Positions 34,868-44,196 are shown, counted from the first letter of the stretch. The stretch: 64,000 nt of DNA from Mangrovicella endophytica (GCF_002893625.1 NZ_PKMZ01000001.1:682001-746000), one strand, 5' to 3'. Notes: generated from the letters alone by a model not told the origin. A program made the numbers and translations.

Positions 34868-35910
34868 TGAGCCCGTCCAGGGAAATGGCACGCGACCCGC
34901 TGCGAACTCCCAATAGGCCGCAGGTCCGGCGTGATCGCGCACCGTTGCGAGGCCCTTGGGCACCGCGTGCGGAAGGCGCAGCCCAGAGGCCGGGCCGATG
35001 GCCTCGGTACCGTTCCACCGATAGCCGCGAGCCGCCCGTCCGTCGCCGAAAGGGCATGCAAGCGGCAGTCCATGAGCCCTTGCGTGTAAGGATGCGACGG
35101 ATGATCGAAGATGTCGTCGACGGATCCGGTCTCGACGATCCGGCCCGAATACATGACCGCGACGCGGTCGGCGATTTCCGCGACCACGGAAAGGTCGTGC
35201 GTGACGAAGATCATCGCCGTGCCGGTTTCCTCCTGCAGGCGCCGCATCAGCGTCAGGATCTGCGCTTGCGTCGTCACGTCTAGCGCCGTTGTCGCTTCAT
35301 CGGACACGATCAGCCGCGGCCGGCAGGCGAGCGCCATGGCGATCATCACCCGCTGGCACATGCCGCCGGACAACTGGTGTGGAAAGGCGCCGGCGCGGGC
35401 TTCCGGATCCGCGATGCCGACCTTGTCGACGAGTTCGACCGCGCGGCGTGCGGCCACCTTGGACGACAGACCCTCATGGATGACGAGCGCCTCGGCGACC
35501 TGCCAGCCGACACGCTGGACCGGGTTCAGCGAAGCCACCGGGTCCTGGAAGATCATCGTCATGTCGCGGCCGCGCATCTGGCGCAGGTCCCGCTCGTCCA
35601 GTTCGCCGAGGTCCCTTCCTAGAAAGCGGATGCGTCCGGCCTTGCGGCGGACCGGTTCCGCCAGCAGTCCCATCGCGGCGAGGCAGGTCAGGCTCTTGCC
35701 GCAGCCGCTTTCGCCGACGAGGCAGAGCGTCTCGCCGGGGGCGACGGTGAGCGAGGCGTCGATCACGAGATCGACCGCGTCGGAGCCGACGGTCAGGCCT
35801 TCGAGCGAAAGCACCGGAGGCATCGCATCGGCGGCCCTGTCGGCGCCAAAGGGCAGAACGGTTGAGGCGCCGGCAGAGCCGGCGCCACTCGTTGGGACGA
35901 AGGACGGCAT
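34864..35910 (-). CDS. Opp/Dpp-type ABC ATPase (DppD-like)
   Basis: The ATPase has 348 residues. After a variable N-terminal tail of about 30 residues it has Walker [11 protein letters not shown] near 68, the signature [15 protein letters not shown] near 168, Walker B LIVSDEATTALD, and a C-terminal oligopeptide-transporter domain with three cysteines (C-x6-C and a later CAI) in the last 45 residues, typical of the OppD/DppD iron-sulphur-like region. The start is the ATG at 35910 (one-base overlap with the upstream stop) or the GTG at 35913 (GTGA overlap); I cannot separate these. Confidence 0.92.
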   Translation of the reverse strand: MPSFVPTSGAGSAGASTVLPFGADRAADAMPPVLSLEGLTVGSDAVDLVIDASLTVAPGETLCLVGESGCGKSLTCLAAMGLLAEPVRRKAGRIRFLGRDLGELDERDLRQMRGRDMTMIFQDPVASLNPVQRVGWQVAEALVIHEGLSSKVAARRAVELVDKVGIADPEARAGAFPHQLSGGMCQRVMIAMALACRPRLIVSDEATTALDVTTQAQILTLMRRLQEETGTAMIFVTHDLSVVAEIADRVAVMYSGRIVETGSVDDIFDHPSHPYTQGLMDCRLHALSATDGRLAAIGGTVPRPSARPLGCAFRTRCPRASQRCAITPDLRPIGSSQRVACHFPGRAQ

Positions 35911-37478
35911 CACGAGCCGTGCGCCTCGTCCTTCAGGTTATCGGGGCGCAGATCCATGTAGTAGAAGGTATAGGGCTGCCACTTCAGGGACTTGCGTGCG
36001 CCATAGGTTTCCAGGGGCTGATAGAGGATCGTGCCGGGAGCGTCGTCCTCCCACAGATCCATCAGCTCGACGGCCAGCTTGTAGCGTGCGCCGTGATCCA
36101 GCGTCGTTTCCAGCTTCTGGCCAACCTCGTTGAACGCCGTCGGCGCCCAGCTCTCCCACGTCTTCTGAGCGGAGCCGTAAGGGCCCCAAGTGTTCCAGAG
36201 ACCGCCGACCGGATCAGGATAGCGGGTCGAATTCGACCAGTTGCGGACCATCAGCTGGTCGTTGGGCAGCGAGTCGAGATCCTCGACCACGTTGAGGGTG
36301 GCGTTGATGCCGACCGCCTTCCACATCTCCAGGATCGCCTGCGCCGCGGGGAGGGCATTCAGGTAGTAGTTCGGCTCGGTCGAATAGATGATCGGCTCAC
36401 CCTTGTAGCCGGCCTCCTGCAGGAGCTGCTTGGCCTTCTCCGGGTCATAACCGAGGGCGGGGCGGTCCGCCTGATACATGTCGCCGTATTCGGGGTACTG
36501 ATGGCCGTTCGGCACGACCGCCTTGCCCTCCCAGAGTGCGTCAACCAGAAGCTTGCGGTCGATGGCGAGGTTCATCGCCTGGCGGATCCGCTTGTCCTGC
36601 AGCACGGGGTTGTGGGTGTTGTAGACAAGGACATGCGCGTTCGCGAGCACGACGCTGCGGGTCTCGACATCGTCATAGGCGTCGATCTGGGCGATCTGGT
36701 CCGGCGCGACATTGGTGATGATGTCGAACTCGCCGCTGACGAGACCGGCGATGCGGGCAGCCGGCTCCGGGACCTTCCGGAAGGTGACGGTCGCCGCCGT
36801 GGGCTTGCCGCCCCAGTAGCCGTCGAAAGCCTTCAGCTTGACGTACTGGTCGGCCCGGTAATCGTCGAGCATGTAGGGTCCGGTGCCCACCGGGAACTGA
36901 GCGAAGCCCTTGTCCTTGGCCTTCGCCTGCCAATCGTCCTTGTCGACGATCCATGACGCCCAGGAGGCGAGGCGCTGCTCAAGCAGCGGATCCGGCGCCT
37001 TGGTGATGAAGCGGACGGTAAAGTCGTCCACCTTCTCGACGCGGTCGAGCACGCCGAAATAGGCGCGGCCCTGCGGCAGCGGCGAGTCCTTGCCGATCAG
37101 ACGTTCCGGCGAGAAGGTGAAGATCACGTCATCGGCGTTGAAGGCGGCGCCGTTCTGGAATGTCACGCCCTGACGCAGCTGCAGTTCGAGCGTCGTGTCG
37201 TCAACCCGCTTCCAGCTTGTCGCGAGCGAGGGGACGAGTTCTGAACCGCTGCCGCCTTCTGCCGACAGGAAGTTCCGGCGGATCAGCGTGTCGAAGACGG
37301 AGTAGGTGATGCGCGTACCGACGTTCGAGAGCTCCTTGGCGGGTTCGAGCGTCGGCGGGTTGTCGGCGACGGCCACAATGAGGTCAGGCCTGTCGGCTGC
37401 GCCTGCGGGCGCTGCGGCAAGGCTGCCAAGGACTGCGGCCCCTGCGACGATGATGGTTTTCGTGGTCCAGTCGAACAT
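35910..37478 (-). CDS. Opp/Dpp-type substrate-binding protein (family 5), first gene of phosphodiester operon
   Basis: The 522-residue protein has a signal peptide (TIIVAGAAVLGSLAAAPAG, cut after AGA near residue 27). The mature protein has the family 5 pattern: TLEPAKELSNVGTRITYSVFDTLI near 45, LELQLRQGVTFQNGAAFNADDVIF near 112 and GTGPYMLDDYRA near 200. It captures the solute in the periplasm. Although this family binds peptides, several members bind nickel, sugars or glycerophospho compounds, and the two hydrolase genes in the operon make a phosphodiester the most plausible ligand. Confidence 0.92.
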   Translation of the reverse strand: MFDWTTKTIIVAGAAVLGSLAAAPAGAADRPDLIVAVADNPPTLEPAKELSNVGTRITYSVFDTLIRRNFLSAEGGSGSELVPSLATSWKRVDDTTLELQLRQGVTFQNGAAFNADDVIFTFSPERLIGKDSPLPQGRAYFGVLDRVEKVDDFTVRFITKAPDPLLEQRLASWASWIVDKDDWQAKAKDKGFAQFPVGTGPYMLDDYRADQYVKLKAFDGYWGGKPTAATVTFRKVPEPAARIAGLVSGEFDIITNVAPDQIAQIDAYDDVETRSVVLANAHVLVYNTHNPVLQDKRIRQAMNLAIDRKLLVDALWEGKAVVPNGHQYPEYGDMYQADRPALGYDPEKAKQLLQEAGYKGEPIIYSTEPNYYLNALPAAQAILEMWKAVGINATLNVVEDLDSLPNDQLMVRNWSNSTRYPDPVGGLWNTWGPYGSAQKTWESWAPTAFNEVGQKLETTLDHGARYKLAVELMDLWEDDAPGTILYQPLETYGARKSLKWQPYTFYYMDLRPDNLKDEAHGS

Positions 37479-37949
37479 GTCGGCTCCGCACCCATATTGA
37501 GATGAGGAGGGGCCTAACGCGCCAGCAAGACGCCCCGGTTACAGCTCTGCGACATCTCCATGACCATCGATTCACAATGGCCGACGGCGACTCCACCCTT
37601 TACGAGTCCGCCACGAGTAACCTCTACGTCGCCGAAAATCGGGGAGTGATCTGGCCGGCATTCTCCCAGACCGCGAGGACAAAGATCCCGCTCAATAAGT
37701 CCCTGAGCTCATCGGCTGGCAGCAGCGGCGGTTGGAAATGGGGCCTGGCTGGGCCGAGACGAAGCCGACATCGGTCAGTATCGACCGACGGGCCGACATT
37801 AACTGCACGGGGGCCCCAACGACTCCTTCGCGCCTGTCGGGCGCAGTGGAAGTTTCAATCATGGGCCGCCGAAAGGACAGACCTGGTGCCGACGCTGCCC
37901 GCGGAGCAAGTGGGTCGCCAAGGCTCCGGCGCCTGGCTACGGCGTGCTC
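37479..37949. other. Intergenic region between alcohol dehydrogenase and Opp operon
   Basis: In these 471 bp no frame shows a recognisable product. It should hold the promoter of the seven-gene minus-strand operon, but I could not identify convincing -35/-10 boxes or an operator. A purine-rich GGTGCGGAG lies just before the binding-protein ATG. Confidence 0.5.
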
Positions 37950-38993
37950 TCAAAGCCGCGGATCGATGATGGCGATCCCGTCGGGAGCGCGTTCTCCCAT
38001 CGCGACGAGGGCCGGGACGGCATCCGAGAGCGTGAGCGTCTCGCCGACGAGACGGTCCGGACGCAGCGCGCCCGCGAGGATCATCTCCAGCATCGCGTCG
38101 TACCGCCAAGCCTGCATGCCGTGGCTGCCATAGATTTCGAGCTCGTGCGCAATGACCTGAGCCATCGGGATTTCGGCCCGCGCGTGATCGGCAAGCATCA
38201 GCCCGACCTGCACGTGGCGGCCGCGCCGCCGCAGGTTGGAAACCGAGTTGAAGCAGGTCTCGGGGTGGCCGAGAGCGTCGATCGACAGGTGCGCGCCGCC
38301 GCCGGTGATCTCGCGCACCGCCTCCACCACGGAGACGGCCTCGCGCGCGTTGACGGTGGCGCAGGCGCCCATGGCACGGGCCAGCGCAAGCTTCGGCTCG
38401 GCCACGTCCACGGCGATTACGCGCGCACCCTGAGCGGCGGCAATCATGACCGCCGACAGGCCGACCCCGCCCGCTCCGTGCACTGCCACCCATTCGCCGC
38501 CTCGCACCCGGCCTTGGTCGACCACCGCCCGGAAGGAGGTCGCGAAGCGGCAGCCCAGACTGGCCGCGGTCGCGAAGTCCATGCTCTCGGGCAGTCGGAT
38601 GAGGTTGTGGTCGGCCCTGTTGATGGCGACGAACTCGGCGAATGATCCCCAGTGGGTGAAGCCGGGCTGGAACTGCGCCTCGCAGACCTGCTGGTGGCCT
38701 GCATGGCATTCGCGGCATTGTCCGCAGGCGGCGATGAAAGGCACCGTCACCCGCTCTCCTACCCGGAAGCGCCGCACCTCGGATCCGACAGCGGCCACGA
38801 CGCCCGCGAATTCATGTCCGGGGACATGAGGCAGTTGGATGTCCGTGTCATGTCCCATCCAGCCGTGCCAGTCGCTGCGGCACAGCCCCGTTGCCATGAC
38901 CTCGATCACGACGCCGTCCTGGGATGGCGCAGGATCCGGAACGTCGCGGATCCCGGGTGTCTGGCCGAAGGCCTCGAAGAGCATGGCTTTCAT
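37950..38993 (-). CDS. Zinc-dependent alcohol dehydrogenase (MDR family)
   Basis: The 347-residue medium-chain dehydrogenase has catalytic-zinc ligands in [10 protein letters not shown] (Cys 38) and [17 protein letters not shown] (His about 60), structural-zinc cysteines in [15 protein letters not shown] (about 91-105) and the nucleotide-binding [18 protein letters not shown] near 170, with VDVAEPKL favouring NAD over NADP. Such enzymes oxidise alcohols or polyols. It shares orientation with the Opp operon but is 470 bp upstream of it, so it probably has its own promoter. Confidence 0.93.
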   Translation of the reverse strand: MKAMLFEAFGQTPGIRDVPDPAPSQDGVVIEVMATGLCRSDWHGWMGHDTDIQLPHVPGHEFAGVVAAVGSEVRRFRVGERVTVPFIAACGQCRECHAGHQQVCEAQFQPGFTHWGSFAEFVAINRADHNLIRLPESMDFATAASLGCRFATSFRAVVDQGRVRGGEWVAVHGAGGVGLSAVMIAAAQGARVIAVDVAEPKLALARAMGACATVNAREAVSVVEAVREITGGGAHLSIDALGHPETCFNSVSNLRRRGRHVQVGLMLADHARAEIPMAQVIAHELEIYGSHGMQAWRYDAMLEMILAGALRPDRLVGETLTLSDAVPALVAMGERAPDGIAIIDPRL

Positions 38994-39805
38994 CTGCGTC
39001 GTCCGGGTTTCGTGTCCGCAGGGGTCGCCGCCCGAGCGGTGAGCGCGACCAATTGCTGTTTCGAGCAGGCGAGCCGTAAGGAAGCCGGATCTTGACCGAG
39101 AGGTTCGCGGTCGGTCCTCCGCCGATCCCGCTCGAGCCGATCGCTCGAACTACTCGAACTTCGGCGTCAGGAACAGGATTAGCTAGAGCACGATGTCCAT
39201 GGGCTACGGCGTTCTCGTCTCGACAAGGCCGATGAGGAGCGCCTATGCCCGCTCCAGCCGCTGGGCCGAAGGAGTTTCGCCGCCTTCTTCGTGAGCAGCC
39301 GCCAACAAGCTGGTTGGGGACCGGCACCGGACATCCGTTCGAGTCGTACGGCGGCTGCAGCGAGTTATCTCGCCATCTTCCTGGGTGGTCTGAAGGCGCG
39401 TTGAGGAGGGGTTCGTCCCGACCTTTTGTCCACAGGCGTCCGGAGCGTCTCAGAGACTGGAAGTCGCCATCTTTCCTTCGAGGGAGACTGCGACGACAGG
39501 CTACTTTTTCGGCGCGGACGCCGACCGTCTTCGAGAGGAAAGAGCCGACGTCCAAGCCCGGTTCGACGACGGCTTCTGAGCGTCCGCCGCAGTTCAGACA
39601 GCAGTATCGCATGCCATAGGCATCTGGGCTCTCCTTAGAGATTCACGAAATGTTCCCCTCAGAGTTTCCGACCGCCCCGTGAGAGGCGGTCGGAGGGTTT
39701 GGCTGTCGTCTGATAGCCTCAGTTAGTTGAGGCACCGAGACGGCGGCATTGAGTGCGAACTACAAGCGCCCGAGTGCATTCTTCGGGGCCGTGACAACAA
39801 GTCTT
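38994..39805. other. Intergenic region left of the transposon-end repeats
   Basis: In these 812 bp an open frame at 39245-39619 (plus) has no ribosome site and no family. The clearest element is a perfect 10-bp stem TCCGACCGCC (39667-39676) / GGCGGTCGGA (39685-39694) with an 8-nt loop and no T-run. A TGTCGTCTGATAG at 39704 could be an alternative outer end of the transposon. No tRNA that could serve as an attachment site was found. Confidence 0.5.
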
Positions 39806-39924
39806 TGTCGGAGTCACCAAAGTTGTGAAACTCCCGCCTCGCAAGCCGCCGACATCGCTGGCCTTTTCCGGCACCTCAGAGATTTGAAACCAAAGTCGTG
39901 CGAAGCCCGAAACCAAAGTTGTGA
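39806..39924 (+). repeat. Three transposase-binding-site-like repeats at the left end
   Basis: GTCACCAAAGTTGTGA (39813-39828), GAAACCAAAGTCGTGC (39886-39901) and GAAACCAAAGTTGTGA (39909-39924) are direct repeats with starts 73 and 23 bp apart. Tn7-like elements have spaced copies of a roughly 20-bp TnsB site in the left end, and the arrangement here fits. The first copy starts 7 bp inside a TGTCGG terminus. Confidence 0.7.
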
Positions 39925-39963
39925 GCGCCATGTTGCGCACTGAAGGAAAACTTTCCTCGTGAA

Positions 39964-40227
39964 GCGGTTCATACTTAAGGTGCGGGGTTGCCTGATGGCA
40001 TCCCGTAGCTGCAAAACGCTGAACAAGTAAGGGGAGAACCGCTGAGGACGGTTCGTGATGATGCGTCCGCTCAGAGGCGGGTGACCTCGGCTGGCGACTA
40101 CCCCTGTAGCTGACCGATCGTCGCCGTCGTGTCGCTGAAGAGGGGGCTGGCGCAGCGGCCGGCGGCTGGCTCCGGATCGGCTACATGCCGTCGGCCCGAA
40201 GGGTCGCTCGGGGTGCTGGACCCAGAA
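39964..40227 (+). ncRNA. Candidate structured RNA or DNA element, no coding potential
   Basis: This stretch contains several nested inverted repeats: GCGGTTC (39964-39970) with GAACCGC (40036-40042) enclosing a TGCC-TGAT-GGCA hairpin with a GGG/CCC extension (39985-40004); CTGAGGACG (40042-40050) with CGTC-CG-CTCAG (40064-40074); and GGCGA (40093-40097) with TCGCC (40121-40125) around a CTAC/GTAG stem. No frame is open with a start signal. I recognise no Rfam-type family, and the strand is unknown. It lies between the transposon-end repeats and the toxin gene. Confidence 0.3.
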
Positions 40228-40234
40228 ACTAGAA

Positions 40235-40254
40235 GGGCCTCCCGAAGGAGGCCC
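40235..40254 (-). terminator. Rho-independent terminator downstream of the toxin gene
   Basis: Read on the minus strand, GGGCCTCC-TTCG-GGAGGCCC is an 8-bp stem with a UUCG tetraloop, followed by TTCTAGTTTCT. It lies 46 bp after the stop of the minus-strand MazF-like gene, so it is the natural end of that transcript. Confidence 0.82.
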
Positions 40255-40299
40255 CTGGGCGCTAACCGCATCGCTGCGGTCACGCTGTATGGAAGATGA

Positions 40300-40908
40300 T
40301 TACGACGGCGCGTTTCCGGCGTCAAGCGGCCTTCTCTTAGGCAGCGCCGCCCAGAGGCGGTCAAGGACGCGATCGAGATCAGCCTGCGAAATCTTCGGCG
40401 TCCGGAGTTCCTTGGTGACGTTGTCCTTAAAGCGTTGGAGACGCCAATGCGACACGGCGTACAGGTGGTCGGCGATGACCCAGGAATCGTCGTCGGAGTT
40501 GGGGTTCGGATTCTTCGACAGCTTCACTGCGGCGGTCCTGCCTGCGTTTTCCGCCGCCGTCGTTATCGGCAGCACTAGCGAATGCGTCCCAAGCCGATTC
40601 TTGCGCGAGACGACGAGCACGGGCCGCAGTTTGCCGAACTCGGGGTACACCGCGTCCGTGAACCTGCACCAGAACACGTCCATGATGCGCGGTTCGCGTA
40701 TGGCGAGCTTCTGACCTTCACGGACGGCGAAGGATCCGAATTCATCGTAGCACCCATCTACATTCAGCAGCGATCCAATCGATCCTGCCTGGTATTGGGC
40801 GGTTCCGGTGCGCGGTGCCGTCTGCAACTCGCTGACGGCCGCGGCGACGCGTTCCGCCCCTGCCTCGGCAAGCTTGGGTTTCAGGGACAGGATCGGTCGG
40901 TCGTTCAT
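40300..40908 (-). CDS. MazF/PemK-family toxin-like protein with long N-terminal extension
   Basis: The protein has 202 residues. The C-terminal domain (from about residue 76, MDVFWCRFTDAVYPEFGKLRPVLVV at about 76-100) matches the MazF/PemK ribonuclease fold: FGKLRPVLVVS is the first conserved strand block and SLVLPITTA the second. The first 75 residues are not part of the toxin fold and are not recognised. No antitoxin gene of the usual 70-90 residues adjoins it; the extension might serve that role, or the gene may be solitary. A strong terminator follows. It is cargo of the transposon. Confidence 0.75.
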   Translation of the reverse strand: MNDRPILSLKPKLAEAGAERVAAAVSELQTAPRTGTAQYQAGSIGSLLNVDGCYDEFGSFAVREGQKLAIREPRIMDVFWCRFTDAVYPEFGKLRPVLVVSRKNRLGTHSLVLPITTAAENAGRTAAVKLSKNPNPNSDDDSWVIADHLYAVSHWRLQRFKDNVTKELRTPKISQADLDRVLDRLWAALPKRRPLDAGNAPS

Positions 40909-41206
40909 CGATGCGTTCCACGTTCGTTGTTAGGCGGTCTATCCACCCGGGCGGTACCGGAGGCGATGGTCCGACCTTGGAGTGCGGATAGCACGCTCGC
41001 GCTCTCATGTTGCATGGCATGCGGCTCATGCACCGAATGACAGTGACCCTTCATCGGCCAGGGGCAGGGACGCAGACCGTGGCACGATGGGTCGGGAAGC
41101 CATCGCCTCCGGACATGCCGCAAACCTGGACCTCACGTCCCTTTAGACTACCGTCCTCTCCTTCCCGACCACCTACTTGCGGCTTCGTCAGTCTATGGGG
41201 CCGTCC

Positions 41207-43096
41207 CTAGGCTTTCGTCCATGCCGCCGCCCTGTCCACCTGCTGGCGATCGTACGCGAAGCACTTGTGCGTCTGAGGTGTCATCTCCTCGGGTACACCG
41301 TCCTCCCGCAACCGCTTGCGGACCTGTTTGTGATGCAGGCCCGTACGCTGGCACAGCTCGCCAAGCGTCACGTAGCGTCGCAGGAACCGCTCCGCGCTCT
41401 CACGGGTGATGACCGGCACCATGCGCCGGGCTTCGGGACTGAACTGCATCTCCAGCTCGAGCAGGCCCGACGCCAGCAGCGCCTTCGGGCTGTCGCGCCC
41501 GATGCCTGGCAGGAAGTCGAGGATGTCGAGCAAGTTGATGCCGTTCCCGCGTTCCTCGTTCCGGACGAGGGGCAGGAACTCGGCGACGTCGACGAGGAGG
41601 GCATCGAGGCCCACGGCCCCAGCGAGGCGTCCCTTCCACCGGAGTGTCCCGCCGAACACGGGCTCCAAGATCTTGGACATCGTCGCGCCGGTCCGGTGCC
41701 TCGCCTTCAGGACGTTCACCCGGTCGTCGGTCTCGGTGTCCACGGCTTCCGCCCCGGCGAACATCCGCTCCAGCATCTCGTCGACCGCCTGACGCGTGAA
41801 CCTGTGCTTGGCGAACTCGCGGTCGTTCGATCCGGTCACGGTCGGCAGGTGCCCGTCCGCGATGATGGCCCTCAGCCAGATGAGCGGGAAGCCGGTCAGC
41901 TTCTGGACCTTCGGCGTGGACAGTGCACCCTTCAGCTCGCGCACCGTCGCCTCGATCCTCTCCGCGTCGACGGTGACGCGGTGGTCCATGAGGCCGGCGG
42001 CGAGGGCGTCCGCGCCGAGGTTCTCGCGCTCGAAAAGGCGGCGCACGGTGAGGGCATGAGCGCCCGACGCACGGGCCGCGGTCCTGATCGTGTGGACCGC
42101 CTGCCGCTCGACGACGCGCCCGAGGACCTTGGTGCCGGCCTCCAGCGGCATCTCGCGCATCGCGAAGTCCACGACGACGTCGCGGACCGGATCCCAGGCG
42201 GGGTCCCCCGGGTCGCGTTCGAGTACGACGTAGCCGTAGCCGAACGTATCGCGCGGGGCCCAGACACCTCTCGTCCCGGTCTGCGCTGCGTTCAAGCGGG
42301 CGAGCAGCCTCTCCACAGCCGCCGGCCCGCCGGACGCGTGGGCGAAGCCCTCATCGGCCGCCGCCGCCCAGTCGGTCTCCGTCAGCGTGCTCGCCTTGAC
42401 CTTCGGCGGGTGCAGGGCCGAGACCCCCAGGCCCTCGCAGGCGCCGATCGCGACGTAGAGCTCGAGGCCGTCGAGCCAGTTCGAGGCGTCGCGCTCTCCG
42501 CGGAGGCGGTTCAGGAGCCAGCGCTGGAACGGCGAGGACGGGACGGTTGGGCATCCCGCGCGGATTCCGTCGAGGCGCCCGAGGTCCTCCGCCATGGTCC
42601 CGTTGAAGTCCGGGGCCTCGAAGCGCCTGCGCTCGGGCGACGCGTTCGCGAGGAGGATGCCGTGCCGGTCGCAGGAGCGCACGTGCGAGACGATCCATTC
42701 CGTTCTGAGCCATGGCCTTGCGACGACAGGACCCTCGAAAGCCGCGACGTCCTCGGCCACGCAAGCGGGACAGTAGCGGAAGTAGGTCCGGTGGACGGAC
42801 AGCCGGCGCAGGCGTTCGCCGCAGAGGTCGGTGAAGGCCGCGTCCGGGGAGCGGACGGGCGTGGCGCGGACGAGGTCGTCGGCATTCGCTCCTGCGATCT
42901 CGGCGAGGCGCCGCACGGCTGGGGACCGGCCACGATCGATGTCGTTCGGGTAGATCCCCATCTCGCGGAGGAAGTTGGGCATCGGGCGGCCGTTGAGCGC
43001 GGCGACGCGGGACGCGAAGCTGGCCGCGCCCTGCATGGGTTCGGGCGGGTGGGACCAGGCGAGGCGCTGAGTGGGGGAGGAGAGGGCAACCATCAT
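41207..43096 (-). CDS. tniQ: TniQ/TnsD-family target-selection protein
   Basis: The 629-residue protein is long for TniQ and near TnsD length. The N-terminal domain has LAWSHPPEPMQGAASFASRVAALNG and a zinc-binding motif, YCPACVAEDVAAF near residue 107 with a later CDRHG, typical of TniQ. The C-terminal half has helix-turn-helix-like blocks (TLGELCQRTGLHHKQVRKRL near 590) that probably bind target DNA. TniQ/TnsD proteins choose the insertion site and recruit the TniB/TnsC ATPase. The first ATG at 43096 overlaps the tniB stop by 4 bp. Confidence 0.9.
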   Translation of the reverse strand: MMVALSSPTQRLAWSHPPEPMQGAASFASRVAALNGRPMPNFLREMGIYPNDIDRGRSPAVRRLAEIAGANADDLVRATPVRSPDAAFTDLCGERLRRLSVHRTYFRYCPACVAEDVAAFEGPVVARPWLRTEWIVSHVRSCDRHGILLANASPERRRFEAPDFNGTMAEDLGRLDGIRAGCPTVPSSPFQRWLLNRLRGERDASNWLDGLELYVAIGACEGLGVSALHPPKVKASTLTETDWAAAADEGFAHASGGPAAVERLLARLNAAQTGTRGVWAPRDTFGYGYVVLERDPGDPAWDPVRDVVVDFAMREMPLEAGTKVLGRVVERQAVHTIRTAARASGAHALTVRRLFERENLGADALAAGLMDHRVTVDAERIEATVRELKGALSTPKVQKLTGFPLIWLRAIIADGHLPTVTGSNDREFAKHRFTRQAVDEMLERMFAGAEAVDTETDDRVNVLKARHRTGATMSKILEPVFGGTLRWKGRLAGAVGLDALLVDVAEFLPLVRNEERGNGINLLDILDFLPGIGRDSPKALLASGLLELEMQFSPEARRMVPVITRESAERFLRRYVTLGELCQRTGLHHKQVRKRLREDGVPEEMTPQTHKCFAYDRQQVDRAAAWTKA

Positions 43097-44196
43097 TCGG
43101 ACTCCGCGATGAACGAGCCCGGCTCGAGGCGAGCCCAGTCGTGTGCGAGGAACGGGTTCATTTCGTCGAACCCCCTGGCATGCGAGTGCTCGATGTACGC
43201 GGTGGCGAAGTGCTCTCTGGTCAGTTCCGCAGCCTCCTCCACGAGGGCCGCGTGAATGCCCGCGAGGACGACCTGTGCGATTCGCGCGTAACGGTAGGCG
43301 GCGGCGTGCGCAATGCGTTCGGGGATATCGGACGCGACGACCCGCGCGACGTCCAAGTCGACCGCCGATGCCATCTCCCTCAGGATGCGGAGCACGAGAC
43401 CGCGCTCCTCCGGCAAGGTCACGTCGACGAGGGGGAACTGGAAGCCGCGTCGCTCGATCTGCTCGTCGAGGCGGGCGAGATCGGTGGTGTTGGGCATTCC
43501 GGTGAGGAGGAAGCTGACCGGCCAAGTCGGGTTGTTCATGACGCCCTTGAACGCCTTGGCGACCTTCTTGCGCTCCTTGCCCGTCGGGGTCTCCGTGAGG
43601 AGGTGCTGGGGTTCGTCGATGTGAATGAGCATCACCTTGCGCAGGTGGAGCTGCTCGGGAAGCATGTCCCACACCTTGTTCTCCTCGAGGTCCTGGACGA
43701 GCGGATAGCCGGTCCCCCGAAGAATGTTGTGCCCGAGGGTCTTCATGATGACGGGACCCTTGAGGGTGACGGAGACGACGGGGCAGGTCGTTCCCCACGG
43801 CCGGACCTGGGGCTGAAGCTTCGGGTACTGGGCTAGGAGGTGGCGCGCGAGGGCGGTCTTCCCGGCGCCGCTCTCGCCGGTGAGGAAGAAGCAGCGGCCG
43901 TCGTCGCGGTTGCCGTTCCTGCGTGCCGAGACGAGGTGCAGGAACTTGTCGAACTTCTCCTTCAGCAGCTTGTCGCGGCCGCAGGCCACGTAGACGGCCT
44001 TCACCCGCTCGAGGGACCCCACGATCCGGACGGCGTCCTCGCCGAGGCCGGCCACGAAGTCGTCGAGGAATTCGTCGTCTTCCGACGCAGGGCCGGCAAC
44101 GTCCGCGCCGTCGCTGAAAAGCGCGTCGTCCGCCCCCGACGGGTCGTTGTCCGGAACTTGCCGGGGCGACGGATGCTCATGACGCTGGCAGCTCAT
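43093..44196 (-). CDS. tniB: TniB/TnsC-family transposition ATPase
   Basis: The AAA+ protein has 367 residues. Walker A is GESGAGKTALARHL near 108, Walker B MLIHIDEPQHLL near 177, then LLTGMPNTTDLARLDEQIERRGF as sensor 1 and arginine region. It would link the target selector to the transposase and control target immunity. The start is the ATG at 44196, overlapping the transposase stop by 4 bp (ATGA); the frame stays open much further upstream because of GC skew. An acidic N-terminal tail of about 55 residues may be a docking segment. Confidence 0.92.
   Translation of the reverse strand: MSCQRHEHPSPRQVPDNDPSGADDALFSDGADVAGPASEDDEFLDDFVAGLGEDAVRIVGSLERVKAVYVACGRDKLLKEKFDKFLHLVSARRNGNRDDGRCFFLTGESGAGKTALARHLLAQYPKLQPQVRPWGTTCPVVSVTLKGPVIMKTLGHNILRGTGYPLVQDLEENKVWDMLPEQLHLRKVMLIHIDEPQHLLTETPTGKERKKVAKAFKGVMNNPTWPVSFLLTGMPNTTDLARLDEQIERRGFQFPLVDVTLPEERGLVLRILREMASAVDLDVARVVASDIPERIAHAAAYRYARIAQVVLAGIHAALVEEAAELTREHFATAYIEHSHARGFDEMNPFLAHDWARLEPGSFIAESE

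Noticed and set aside
39245-39619. 124-residue plus-strand ORF left of the transposon
   Set aside because: No start signal or recognisable domain, and the opposite frame is equally open.
39667-39694. Perfect 10-bp stem as a terminator or transposon end
   Set aside because: No T-run follows on either strand, and no gene ends nearby; kept only as part of the intergenic description.
41177-43255. 692-residue plus-strand open frame opposite tniQ
   Set aside because: It mirrors the GC-rich codons of the real minus-strand gene, has low-complexity composition and no known motif; tniQ with its zinc motif explains the region.
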